Origin: Lunularia cruciata
Lineage: Eukaryota > Streptophyta > Marchantiopsida > Lunulariales > Lunulariaceae
Assembly (NCBI GenBank): GCA_948567375.1
Contig: OX419761.1
Location: forward strand, 28,496,243 to 28,560,242
Direction of reading: 5' to 3'
Length of the DNA: 64,000 bases
In this document: one piece after another, positions 36,786 to 45,229 of the stretch
How positions within the stretch are numbered: position 1 is the first letter of the stretch
How the letters are laid out: each line of letters starts with the position of its first letter
Made by a program: the position numbers and the translations under genes
The notes under the pieces: model-generated
Told to the model about the DNA's origin: nothing
What the model saw: only the letters and a program-made list of their open reading frames with translations
The model's database searches: none

Positions 36786-39354
36786 ATGTCAAGCAATTTT
36801 CCTTCGCCGTTGAGGAGTCGTCTTGCAGGTGATCGGGGAAAGGGACATAGAGTTGGACTCGTGTTAGTGCATAAGGGAGAAGTCAAGAGAGAGAAATCGA
36901 GAGACCAAAAGAAAGTAGAAGAGATGGGAGGAGGGAAGAAGAACTCTGAATTTGTAGTGAGAAATCATGCAATTCGGAGATTAGATGTAGTAGCGAGGAT
37001 CAAAGTCTTGAGCCGACTTTGGATCACCTTTCTGGCATGGAATTGGAATGTAAGTTTTCCAGGATTCATGACAGAAATCATCGAGAGTAAATGTCTTGAT
37101 GGTCCCGAGGAAGAAGGGAAGAGAGGAAATCCGGCTTGCTGGACAGAGTCAGATTGGAGACTCATACTCGGGAAGGAAGCAGGCTCGGAGAAGGGAGCAA
37201 CGTTCTTGGGGAAAGGAGAGATAGCTCAAGAAACGCAGGAGGTGAGAGAAGCCTTCTCGTCGAAGAGGACGAAGAATGGGTATAAAGTTGAGAGTTATAA
37301 GGACCCAGTGAGGAGGGGAATTGTGAGTGCACTAATGGCCCTCCTGAAGCCGGAGAGAACTACCTATGTGATGAAACACCAAGCGGTGTTCTTTCACAAG
37401 TTATTTGCAGGAGAACCGATAAATTGGGCAAGGTGCTTTCACGGAAGAACGAGGCAGATGGTGTGGAATCTGCGAGATAAGTCGCCTCCACACTACATCG
37501 TACCATTTGCAGCCCACTTTTACCTTGGGTTAAATCTGCTCAATATGGCTGAGCGTAATCAAATGGTGTCTCATTTCCATCCTGATTTGAGAAGAGAAGT
37601 CGACGCGGAGGAGCAGCAATACATTCTCCAAATCCGGAGCACAGACAATTACTACGCGAAGACAGGGAAGAACGTGGAGGTCATTGAAAGTGCTCCGACA
37701 AAGAAGAGAACTCGGCAAGCAGACGCCGAAGAAAACAAGAAACCTCGGAAGATGCAGAAAAATAACCCGAGGCGAGGAATGGTGGTGATTGAGTCGGAAG
37801 ATGAAGACTCAGAAGGCGAAGCCGAGCTCAAGACGGAGGACTTGGAACGTGAGGAGGAACCTAAGCTGACACTGCAGAGCGGAGATACAAGCAGTGACAG
37901 TGAAGACGGTGGAGAAATGACCTCGGCACCAGCGGCTGAAGAATACGAAGAAGAAATTCAAGCCGAAGTAGAAGCCAAAGACAATGCGGCACTGGAAGAT
38001 GAAGCACCGGTGCTCGAGGAGAAGAAGATTGCAGTACAGCGAGGAATTCGCTTGAGACGTAAGGCGAGGTGTGAAGCGGGACCGAGTAGAGTGAAGGAAG
38101 AGGTAGAAGGAAGCTCGGGCAGTGAGGCATCAATTCCGATACGAAGACTTCAGAGAAGAAGGCGAGTATCGGGAGAACACGAAGAAAGAAGAGAGACTAC
38201 TCCGCGGGAGGACGAAGATATCAGTACTGGAGTAGATTACCTGCAGATGGTAGTATGCCCGCTGTTGGTGAAGTTGGAGAAGAAGAAGAAGGAGATGCAG
38301 TCGACTTGTCCAGAGGTAAAGATTGTATTGCAGGTGGTATCGAGATTAGAAGAAGAAAACTCGGAGTTGAAGAAGAGTATAACCCGAGGTGAGAAGGAGA
38401 GGGAAATACTGCAAGCGGAAGCAATGGAGAGAAGTCAGGTAATCGAAGACCTGAAGAGAGAAGTGAGCTATTGAGAGGATCTTGCGAGGAAGAGTGACGT
38501 CGTAAGGGAGAGACAAGTAGCTAAATTTGAAATCTTGAAGCAGCAGTTTGCTGATTCAAGAGTAGAGCTCATCTATGCTATGGCGAGGGTAGCATCGAAG
38601 GATCAAGAGCTCGATCGAGTGATGGAGAGTATGGAGGAGAAGAAGCAACTTTGGCAGCGAGAGTTGGCTGCGAGATATGGAGAAGAAGAGAGATTACAAG
38701 ACTTACTTCGTAATCAGGAAGAGAAGGTTGCACAGAAGGAGAAAGAGAAGGACGCGGTGAAGGCCGAATTCGAAGAAGAATTGGCGATGTACAGAGAGGA
38801 ATGGCTTGCAGATCGGGAACGAGAAAGGAAGACAAGATTAGAGCCATTGCAGGAGATAGTCCTTAGGGTAAACGTGATGTTAAGTACAGAGACCAGCGTT
38901 CAAATTGAAGAAGCGCGTCTGCACGAGTTGAAGCTGTTGGTGCAGGAGACGAAGACAAGCGAAAGATACAGATTTGAATGCCTTGTTGATTAAATTGAGA
39001 ACTCGCGTAGATAGGAAGATCTTAGAAGTAGAAGACAATATCACGATTAGATTAGACTTAGTAAGAATAGAGTTAGAAAAGCTTCGGCAGGATGTTAAAG
39101 CAAAACCCAAAGTAGATAACATCGGGATCCAAATGTCTTCGGAGTTGCCCTCAGCGACAGTAGTGAAGAGTGGATCGAAGGATGAGGAGTTAGATAGATT
39201 ACCCGCTAGTGCAATTTCAGATCAAGAAAGAGAATTGCTGGATCTGGTAGAAGATGTAGGAGATGTGAAACCCGAGGACAGAGTAGTCGGAAGTAAGATT
39301 ACTTCGGGTTCAGGGTTGAAAGCCGAGGAAGAAGTAGACATCAGATCGGATTAG
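36786..39354 (+). pseudogene. Coiled-coil element protein, copy B (one stop, one frameshift)
   Basis: Single ancestral frame of about 860 codons. The conserved domain is about 36.95-37.65 kb, with WTESDWRLILGKEAG, YKDPVRRGIVSALMALL, FFHKLFAGEPINWARCF and PPHYIVPFAAHFYLGLNLL, ending near SHFHPDLRREVDAEE. Then comes an acidic Ser/Glu-rich linker with basic patches (37.68-38.2 kb), then a long Glu/Lys/Arg/Leu coiled coil with helical heptad pattern (38.23-39.3 kb) and the tail DIRSD-stop. Breaks: an in-frame TGA at 38472-38474, and a roughly 11-bp deletion near 38965 that shifts frame; otherwise open. The frame is open upstream to 36693, but only the part from MSSNF is conserved. No DDE, RT, helicase or zinc-finger motif was found. 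The domain is loosely reminiscent of the plant transposon protein family sometimes labelled Transposase_32 (PF20167); that likeness is from memory and unproven. Confidence 0.85.
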
Positions 39355-40148
39355 TAACCAATTTGAGATTTGAAGGGGCAGATATGAAGAGGTGCATTGT
39401 CATTTCGGATCTGCAGGTTAGAACAGTTGTTGTAGAAACGGTATAGTTGTTAGAACTGTCAATTGCTTCACTACTTAAGAGTGGTATTCGCAAGAAATTG
39501 TTGTTCAGTGCTCATTATTTTTGAGAATAGATAAAGCGAAGTGCTGTGAAGTAGTGCTCGTCGCTTGAGCTTGATTCCGAGTATCAACTTTGTAATTGTG
39601 TTTGTGAATGTTTGGAGAAATTCGAAGTGCCAGTTAGAGTGCTTGTTGGATGTTGGATTCCACAGCCTTGATCTTCATTCTGTGTGTTTGATCCTGAGTG
39701 AAGTGCAATCGAAGCAATGCCTTGATAGATTTGAGAGGAATTGTAGTGTTGGTAGTATTCTGCATTTGTGAGTGTAGTGCAAAGTTGATGGGAAGCAATT
39801 TTGATCGAGGAAGTTGTGCCTTCAGTGGAAGGGTGGAACACAATTCTAAGGCGAAGTTGTTTTGTAGTGAAGTGCCATTTTTGGGAGAGCCTGAATCATC
39901 ACAATCAAGATTGTTTGGAAAGATTTGATGGAGTTGTGATTAAGGAGTGTTAATTTGTGACAAGACTGCGAGTCAGTGCTTGTTACTCTATTCTCGGTGT
40001 GGTTTCTACCTGAGAGATTAAAGACGTAACGAAGAAGAACTAAAATTGTTACTTTGCTTTGTATTTGACCGATTCTGACTCGTATCTCTGCGGGAACAAA
40101 CTTTACTTACCCGATTACCGCAAAAGTGATATTTGTCGGGTTGTCACA
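39355..40148 (+). other. Conserved 3' region of copy B
   Basis: About 790 bp after the stop, conserved in copies A and D (and partly in C and E). Small frames such as 39565-39771 recur in D at 51241-51447, but they carry changes of all types, so the conservation is probably of the DNA or RNA. The last 75 bases (from TATCTCTGCGGGAACAAAC to the end) are the best conserved part. They contain an inverted pair ACCCGA...TCGGGT about 26 bases apart just inside the CACA end. Confidence 0.7.
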
Positions 40149-40681
40149 ACTCACTATAGCCCAAGACCATGGTGACATCAATTTCAGCTTTAAGTGGCTC
40201 TATTACATGGCCCAATGACTTAATGGAGGGGAACACCCATGTAGAGGATACTCCAATACAAAAGGGGATTTGGAGTACAAGTGGGATTGTTTTATCTACC
40301 TTGGAAGTTCCATTGGGGAATTTAGATGAGGCATTGCAACAACATGCAGATCAGTTGGTGCAACAAGCTTGGAGTCAAGCCTTTGTACTACCAAGAGACT
40401 AGTGTGAGGATGAGCCTCCAAAGTCAATTACCTTGACTCCTTTGGACACCATACTCATTGCTTGGCAATATCTAATAGAGGGAGTATGTCTATTGGAGTT
40501 GTTCAATGGGACTAACATTAGACTAGTTGCGGTACTACAAGTGGGTATAAGAGTACAAAAGTACTTGTATATGAAGAGAGATGAAAATACTAGGTGAGTC
40601 TCTCCACATCATGGGGCACACTTGGCCTATTGGTATCCCAAGTTATTACTGAATATCAAAATCAAGGGTTACCAAAAGACC
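40149..40681 (+). pseudogene. Element H internal segment between copy B and the chromovirus
   Basis: Continues the H coding strand after copy B. An open stretch at 40169-40402 (starts MVTSISALSGSITWP) has no motif I can name. By position it belongs to the protease-RT connecting region of H. Ends at the chromovirus target duplication. Confidence 0.45.
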
Positions 40682-40686
40682 CTACC

Positions 40687-41099
40687 TATAACAATATGGA
40701 GTTTAGCAATAAAGTTAGTTAGGACTACCAAAGTAGCAAATAAGCCAAATTAACCTAGAATATTCTAGAAGTATCTAGGAAGCTTCTTGGAAAGCTTCTT
40801 GGTTAGCTTAGCTTACATCCCAAGTAAGTAGCTTCTAGAAGCTTCTAACTAGCATAGCTTGCAAGCCAAGTAAGCAACTTCTAGAAGGAAGCTTCTTGAG
40901 AAGCTTCTCGGTTAACTTGACTTGCACTCCAAGAAAGTGGCTCAAGGAAGCTTCTTGAGAAGCTTCTCAAGATCCTTGTATGATCCATATAAATACCAGA
41001 GCCAAAGCTCATGCTAGGCATTTGGATTTTATCCACATTCAAGTGTCCCAATGTGATCTTCCATTCTCCTATTTCTCTCCTTGGTCTTGGTTTTCTACA
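40687..41099 (+). repeat. 5' LTR of the chromovirus, with HSE-like array
   Basis: Starts TATAACAATATGG (TG mutated to TA; the 3' copy has TGTAACAATAAGG) and ends TTTTCTACA. It contains an array of GAAnnTTC modules from about 40790 to 40966, including the perfect three-unit heat-shock element TTCtaGAAgcTTC at 40833-40845 and paired GAAgcTTC blocks at 40888, 40900, 40947 and 40959. TATAAATA lies at 40989. Confidence 0.9.
40989..40996 (+). promoter_or_regulatory. TATA box of the chromovirus LTR
   Basis: TATAAATA directly downstream of the GAAnnTTC array and about 110 bases before the LTR end. It is repeated in the 3' LTR (CTATAAATACC near 45113-45121). Confidence 0.7.
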
Positions 41100-41100
41100 T

Positions 41101-41116
41101 TGGTATTAGAGTAGGA
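41101..41116 (+). other. Primer binding site of the chromovirus (initiator Met tRNA type)
   Basis: TGGTATTAGAGTAGG starts one base after the 5' LTR. The usual plant gypsy site is TGGTATCAGAGC, so this is the same site with C-to-T type changes. Confidence 0.75.
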
Positions 41117-41439
41117 ATGGGATGGATGGAATTTATGGACCACCAAATCCATTTATACCAAATCATTAGGATTTCATATCCAAGTACTACCCAAACATTG
41201 TTTCACACAATTCATCACCTCATGCTTTAGGTAGGATTTTTTGCATATTATCACCTTGTTTAAGGAAATCTTGATACTTCTAGTTATAACTTATAAAGAA
41301 TGGTGGATGTATTGCATCTATGTGTTAATAAATTAGATAAATTGGGAGTAGTGGGATAGAGTAGTGGCCATAGTGGCAATATTCAATGTTATCATTATTA
41401 TGCAGCAACAAATCAAGCACCTTACTTGATTGTTGGATG

Positions 41440-42060
41440 AATGAGACCATGAATGACAAGAACATGTAGAAAGAGCACCAGTTCAAGATGGAGAAGATCA
41501 AATCCAATTTCCAAAACCCAAGGTGTTTGAAGGCAAGAATCTCTTGGGCACAATGGAGAATTTTGTGTTTTATTATAAATGTTACTTTGAAGTTACCAAT
41601 CTTCAAGATGAACAAAAATAGGTTCTCTTGGCTTCTAGCCAATTGGATGATGTGACAAAACTTTGGTGGCAATTTTGAGTGGAGTGAGCTGAATGACAAA
41701 TTGTTGTACCAATCTTGACATGGGCAGAATTAAAAAATGCAATACTTGGTTGACTTCAAGCCATAAATGCCGCATAAGCCGCATAAGATAAATATTCTAC
41801 AATTTAGTGAAGCAACCATAGAGCAAGCTTTAGAGGAAGATAAGTCTTTTTAGTAGTGTGGATCAAGCTGATTACACAAGGAAAATTTGAGGAGATGCAG
41901 GATCTTCATCAAGCAATGGTTGATCAAATAGTTTAAGAGTTTGTGAATGTGCTTTTGAATGATCTACCAAAGGGATTACCCTCTGATTGTGGTATGCCCT
42001 TCAAGATTGAGTTATTGCCAAGGAGTACTCCAATGAGTAGATCAATCTATTGACTCTCAC
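41440..42060 (+). pseudogene. Chromovirus gag remnant
   Basis: Across frames and stops it reads as a retrotransposon gag core (for example VLLASQLDDVTKLWWQF-like at about 41.62-41.68 kb, then LTWAELKNAIL). It then runs straight into NDLPKGLP..CGMPFKIELLP (about 41.96-42.02 kb), the linker just before RT. The zinc knuckle and aspartic protease expected in between are absent, so an internal deletion is inferred. Confidence 0.7.
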
Positions 42061-43320
42061 CAAAGGAGTTGGAGGAGTTGTAAACAACACTTACAAAGTT
42101 GTTGGAGAAGGATTTCATATTATATAATACATCTTCTTGGGCAGCACTAGTACTATTTATTCCAAAGAAGGATGGAGGACTTCATTTATGTTTCTACTAT
42201 CATGGGCTAAATAAACAAATGGTGAAGAATGCATATCACTTGCCTTGAATTGATGACTCGCTTGATCAAATGAGTGGAGCATGATACTTCTCCAAGTTAG
42301 ATCTTTGTAGCGGCTATTGGAAAATCCTTACAAATAGGAAGGATGTGCAAAAGACTACCATTTGTACAAGGTATGGGCACTTTAAGTGGAGAGTTCTACC
42401 TTTTGGGCTCACTAATGCTCCAACAGTCTTTATAGATCAAATGCATCAGGTGTTAGATGGACTATTGGATTGATATGTGGTGATGTTCTTGGATGATATC
42501 TTAATCTATAGTAAGATAGAGGTTAAACACATGAATCACGTGTGAGAAATCCTAAGATGACAATGACAATGAAAATTTATTACAAGATACCAAAGTGTGC
42601 CTTTTAGTAGAAGGAAGTTACCTTATTGGGTCACAAGATCTCATCAAAGGAGATCAAGATGGAAGAGGAGAAAATCAAGGCCATTGTTGATTGGCCTACT
42701 CAGATGGATGCTAAAAAAGTATGGGCATTTAATGGATTGGCTAATTTGGATCAACAATTTATCCATTATTATGCCCATGTGGTAGCACCATTGACTGATC
42801 TCTTGGAGAAGAACTTGAGCTTTCAATGGACCACCAAGCAAAAAGAAGCATTCTAGAAGTTGAAACATATGGTGTCTTCAAGATCCATTCTTCAACCATA
42901 TGATTCTCAACTACCTTGTGTGGTTGATTTTGATGTTTCTAACTTTGCAATTGGATCCGTGTTGCAACAAGAATTCCCAAATAGATTACAACCCATTGCC
43001 TTTGTATCTCATTGACTAAATATAGCTAAAAGGAATTAATTTGATGGGGAATGGGAACAACTAGCAATGGTGTATGCCACCAAAGTATGGCGGTATTTTC
43101 TCTTGGAGAAACAAGTGATCATGCAAACTGATCACAAACTATTGTTGCATTCCTTACATTTGGAGCACATGAAGAGTTGACATAATCAATAGAAGGAACA
43201 ACTATAATTATTTGACATCAAACTTGAGTACAAACCCGGTTGGTTCCATGTCATCCCCAATGCTTTATCACACCAACCTAATTTGTAGTGTCTTCTTTTG
43301 ATCACAATGGCTATTACTAC
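42061..43320 (+). pseudogene. Chromovirus reverse transcriptase and RNase H
   Basis: RT motifs in order: LSPKELEEL, FIPKKDGGLHLC, KLDLCSGYWKI, LPFGLTNAP, then the active-site FLDDILIYSK (42.49-42.52 kb; FLDD in place of the YVDD type, usual in gypsy). RNase H follows (QTDHKLLLHSL near 43.13-43.15 kb). Many stops are present, including TGA replacing CGA and TAG replacing CAG or TGG codons, so it is inactive. The enzyme would copy element RNA to DNA in cytoplasmic particles. Confidence 0.85.
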
Positions 43321-43479
43321 AATGTTAGTCGATTCCAAGATCCAAATTGAGTTCAAGACAGCTTTGCAATAGGATCCTTTCTTTTAGATGGTACAAGGTC
43401 ATCTTGTAACATGCAACAAGAACTATAATACCTTCTCCTTCAAGGGAGGCCTTCTATTCTATGAGAACCGGCTTTATGT

Positions 43480-44320
43480 ACCAACCAAGGGTGATTTATG
43501 ACTTGTGTACCTCCAAGAAGCCCATGACTTACCAATTGCTGGTCACATGGGTGTAGACAAGACCTTGGGTTCCCTCTAATGCCAATGATGGTGGCTCAAC
43601 TTGGCACAAGATGTTCAAGAATTTGTATGATCTTGTGAGAGCTGCCAATGCAACAAGGCTAACAACTAGAAACCGAGTGGACTCCTTCAACCACTCCCCC
43701 ATTCAATCTGCTTGATAAGAACACAAGAGCTTGGATCTCATCACCTCCTTGCCCAAGATAAAGCAAGGTCACACAACAATTGTGGTGTTTGTGGATAAGC
43801 TTTGTAAGCAAATCCATTTGGCACCAACCTTTGATATCGTGGATGCTCCACATAAGAATAGATCTCTTTGACAATGTCTTTCAAACATCATGGGATGCCA
43901 TGCATACTCATCTCCAATTGTGATCCTTGATTCACTAGAAAGTTTTGGCAAGCACTCTTCCAGATACTCGGCACCAAGTTTGCTTTGTCCATGGCCTATC
44001 ATCCTCAAACTGATGGAAAAATTAAACATGCAAATTGCATCTTAGAGGATATGGTTTGTGCCTTTGTCAACATTTACCATACCAATTTGGATGAATGTCT
44101 TGTAGTTACGGAGTTTGCATACAATAATTCCAAACAAGCAAGCACCAGATTCTCTCCTTTCTTCCTCAATTTTAGCCAAGATCCACTTGTTCCAAATTCC
44201 TTTCTTGATCTTCCTCTATCTCATGTCCCTCATACTTCAACCTTCTTGACCACCATATCCCAATCTCTTCGACAAGCCAAATCTCACCTCCTTGTTGCCT
44301 AAAATTGTCAAAAATAATAT
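43480..44320 (+). pseudogene. Chromovirus integrase
   Basis: The zinc-binding N-terminus is visible (H..H in AHDLPIAGHMGVDKTL, then C..C in SCESCQCNKAN, 43.52-43.66 kb). The core includes MAYHPQTDGK (43.99 kb, with the changed IKHANCIL after it) and a well-preserved open stretch 43985-44302 that ends the core. Stops occur elsewhere. Integrase of this family makes 5-bp target duplications, which fits the flanks. Confidence 0.85.
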
Positions 44321-44379
44321 GCAGACCACCATCATTATTATTATGCTCTTGTCTAGTAACCTATCCCTCCCACTTGATA

Positions 44380-44770
44380 CCCAAGTCCATAAACTTGCTC
44401 CTAATTGGATAGGACCGTTTGATGTCACCCAAATCATCTCTCCTATTGCTTATCAACTTGCCTTGCCTTGTCATATGAGAATCCACCTTGTCTTTCACAT
44501 TTCTAAGTTGAAACCCTTTGTTCCTGACCCATCTTCTTTTTCCTCTTGTGTCCAACCTCTTCCTCCTCTCATCCCTATCAGTGATCATGAGGAGTATAAA
44601 GTTGATCATATCCTTATGCGTTGCCACATCCAACAAGGCTGTAGGTAACATATAGAGTACAAGGTCCTTTGGAAAGGGTATCTTCTTCATGATGTCACAT
44701 GGGAAACTCTTTCTAACCTCTATAATGCACAGATAGCCATCTAGGATTTGAAGTTTCATTGGCAATGAGG
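44380..44770 (+). pseudogene. Chromovirus integrase C-terminus with chromodomain
   Basis: After the GPF/Y-type module (LAPNWIGPFDVTQIISPIAY, 44.39-44.45 kb) comes KVDHILMRCHIQ, one stop, then EYKVLWKGYLLHDVTWE (44.65-44.71 kb). This is a classical chromodomain core (Y.VKWKGY...TWE) that steers integration to marked chromatin. It defines the element as a chromovirus. Confidence 0.88.
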
Positions 44771-44797
44771 ACGTCACTAACTAGCAATGGAGGAATA

Positions 44798-45224
44798 TGT
44801 AACAATAAGGAGTTTAACGATGAAGTTAGTTAGGACTAATGAAATAGCAAATGGACCAAATTAGCTTAGAATATTTTAGAAGTATCTATGAAGCTTCTTG
44901 GAAAGCTTCTTGGCTAGCTTAGCTTGCACCCCAAGTAAATAGTTTCTAGAAGGAAGCTTCTAGAAAATTCCAACTAGCTTAGCTTGCAAGCCAAGTAAGC
45001 AACTTCTAGAAGGAAGCTTCTTGAGAAGCTTCTCAATTAACTTGGCTTGCACTCCAAGAAAATAGCTCAAGGAAGCTTCTTGAGAAGCTTCTCAAGAGCC
45101 TTTTATGCTCCCTATAAATACCAAAGCCGAAGCTCATGCTAAGTAGTTAGAGTTTACCCACATTCAAGTGTCCTAATATGATCTTCCATTCTCCTACTTC
45201 TCTCCTTGGTCTTGGTCTTTTACA
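44798..45224 (+). repeat. 3' LTR of the chromovirus
   Basis: Starts TGTAACAATAAGG after a purine-rich stretch (AATGGAGGAATA) and ends TTTTACA. It retains the GAAGCTTC array (about 44890-45090) and TATA box, and differs from the 5' LTR by scattered substitutions and small indels, so the insertion is not recent. Confidence 0.88.
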
Positions 45225-45229
45225 CTACA

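Larger units (their letters stand above)
36355..40148 (+). mobile_element. TG..CA coiled-coil element, copy B (3.8 kb, best preserved)
   Basis: Begins TGTGGTGCCCAC (36355) and ends GGGTTGTCACA (40148). The flanking 5-mers are GCTCA (36350-36354) and ACTCA (40149-40153), a target duplication with one G/A difference. No LTR is found when the first 400 and last 800 bases are compared, and the terminal inverted match is only TGTG/CACA plus a few bases. Composition is richer in CpG than the other copies, fitting a younger insertion with less deamination. One long frame occupies 36786-39354. Confidence 0.9.
40687..45224 (+). mobile_element. Chromovirus-type Ty3/gypsy retrotransposon, complete but dead
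   Basis: 5' LTR 40687-41099, primer site 41101, gag remnant, RT, RNase H, integrase, chromodomain, and 3' LTR 44798-45224. Flanked by 5-mers CTACC (40682-40686) and CTACA (45225-45229). At about 4.5 kb it is shorter than usual because the zinc-knuckle and protease part is missing. Inserted into element H on the same strand. Confidence 0.9.

Noticed and set aside
39565..39771. Small frame repeated in copies B and D, a possible second protein of the element
   Set aside because: The DNA around it is equally conserved, and the peptide has no features. Conservation is better explained by the shared 3' region.
36355..40148. Helitron origin for the coiled-coil element
   Set aside because: Helitrons start TC, end CTRR and make no target duplication; these copies start TG, end CA and make 5-bp duplications.
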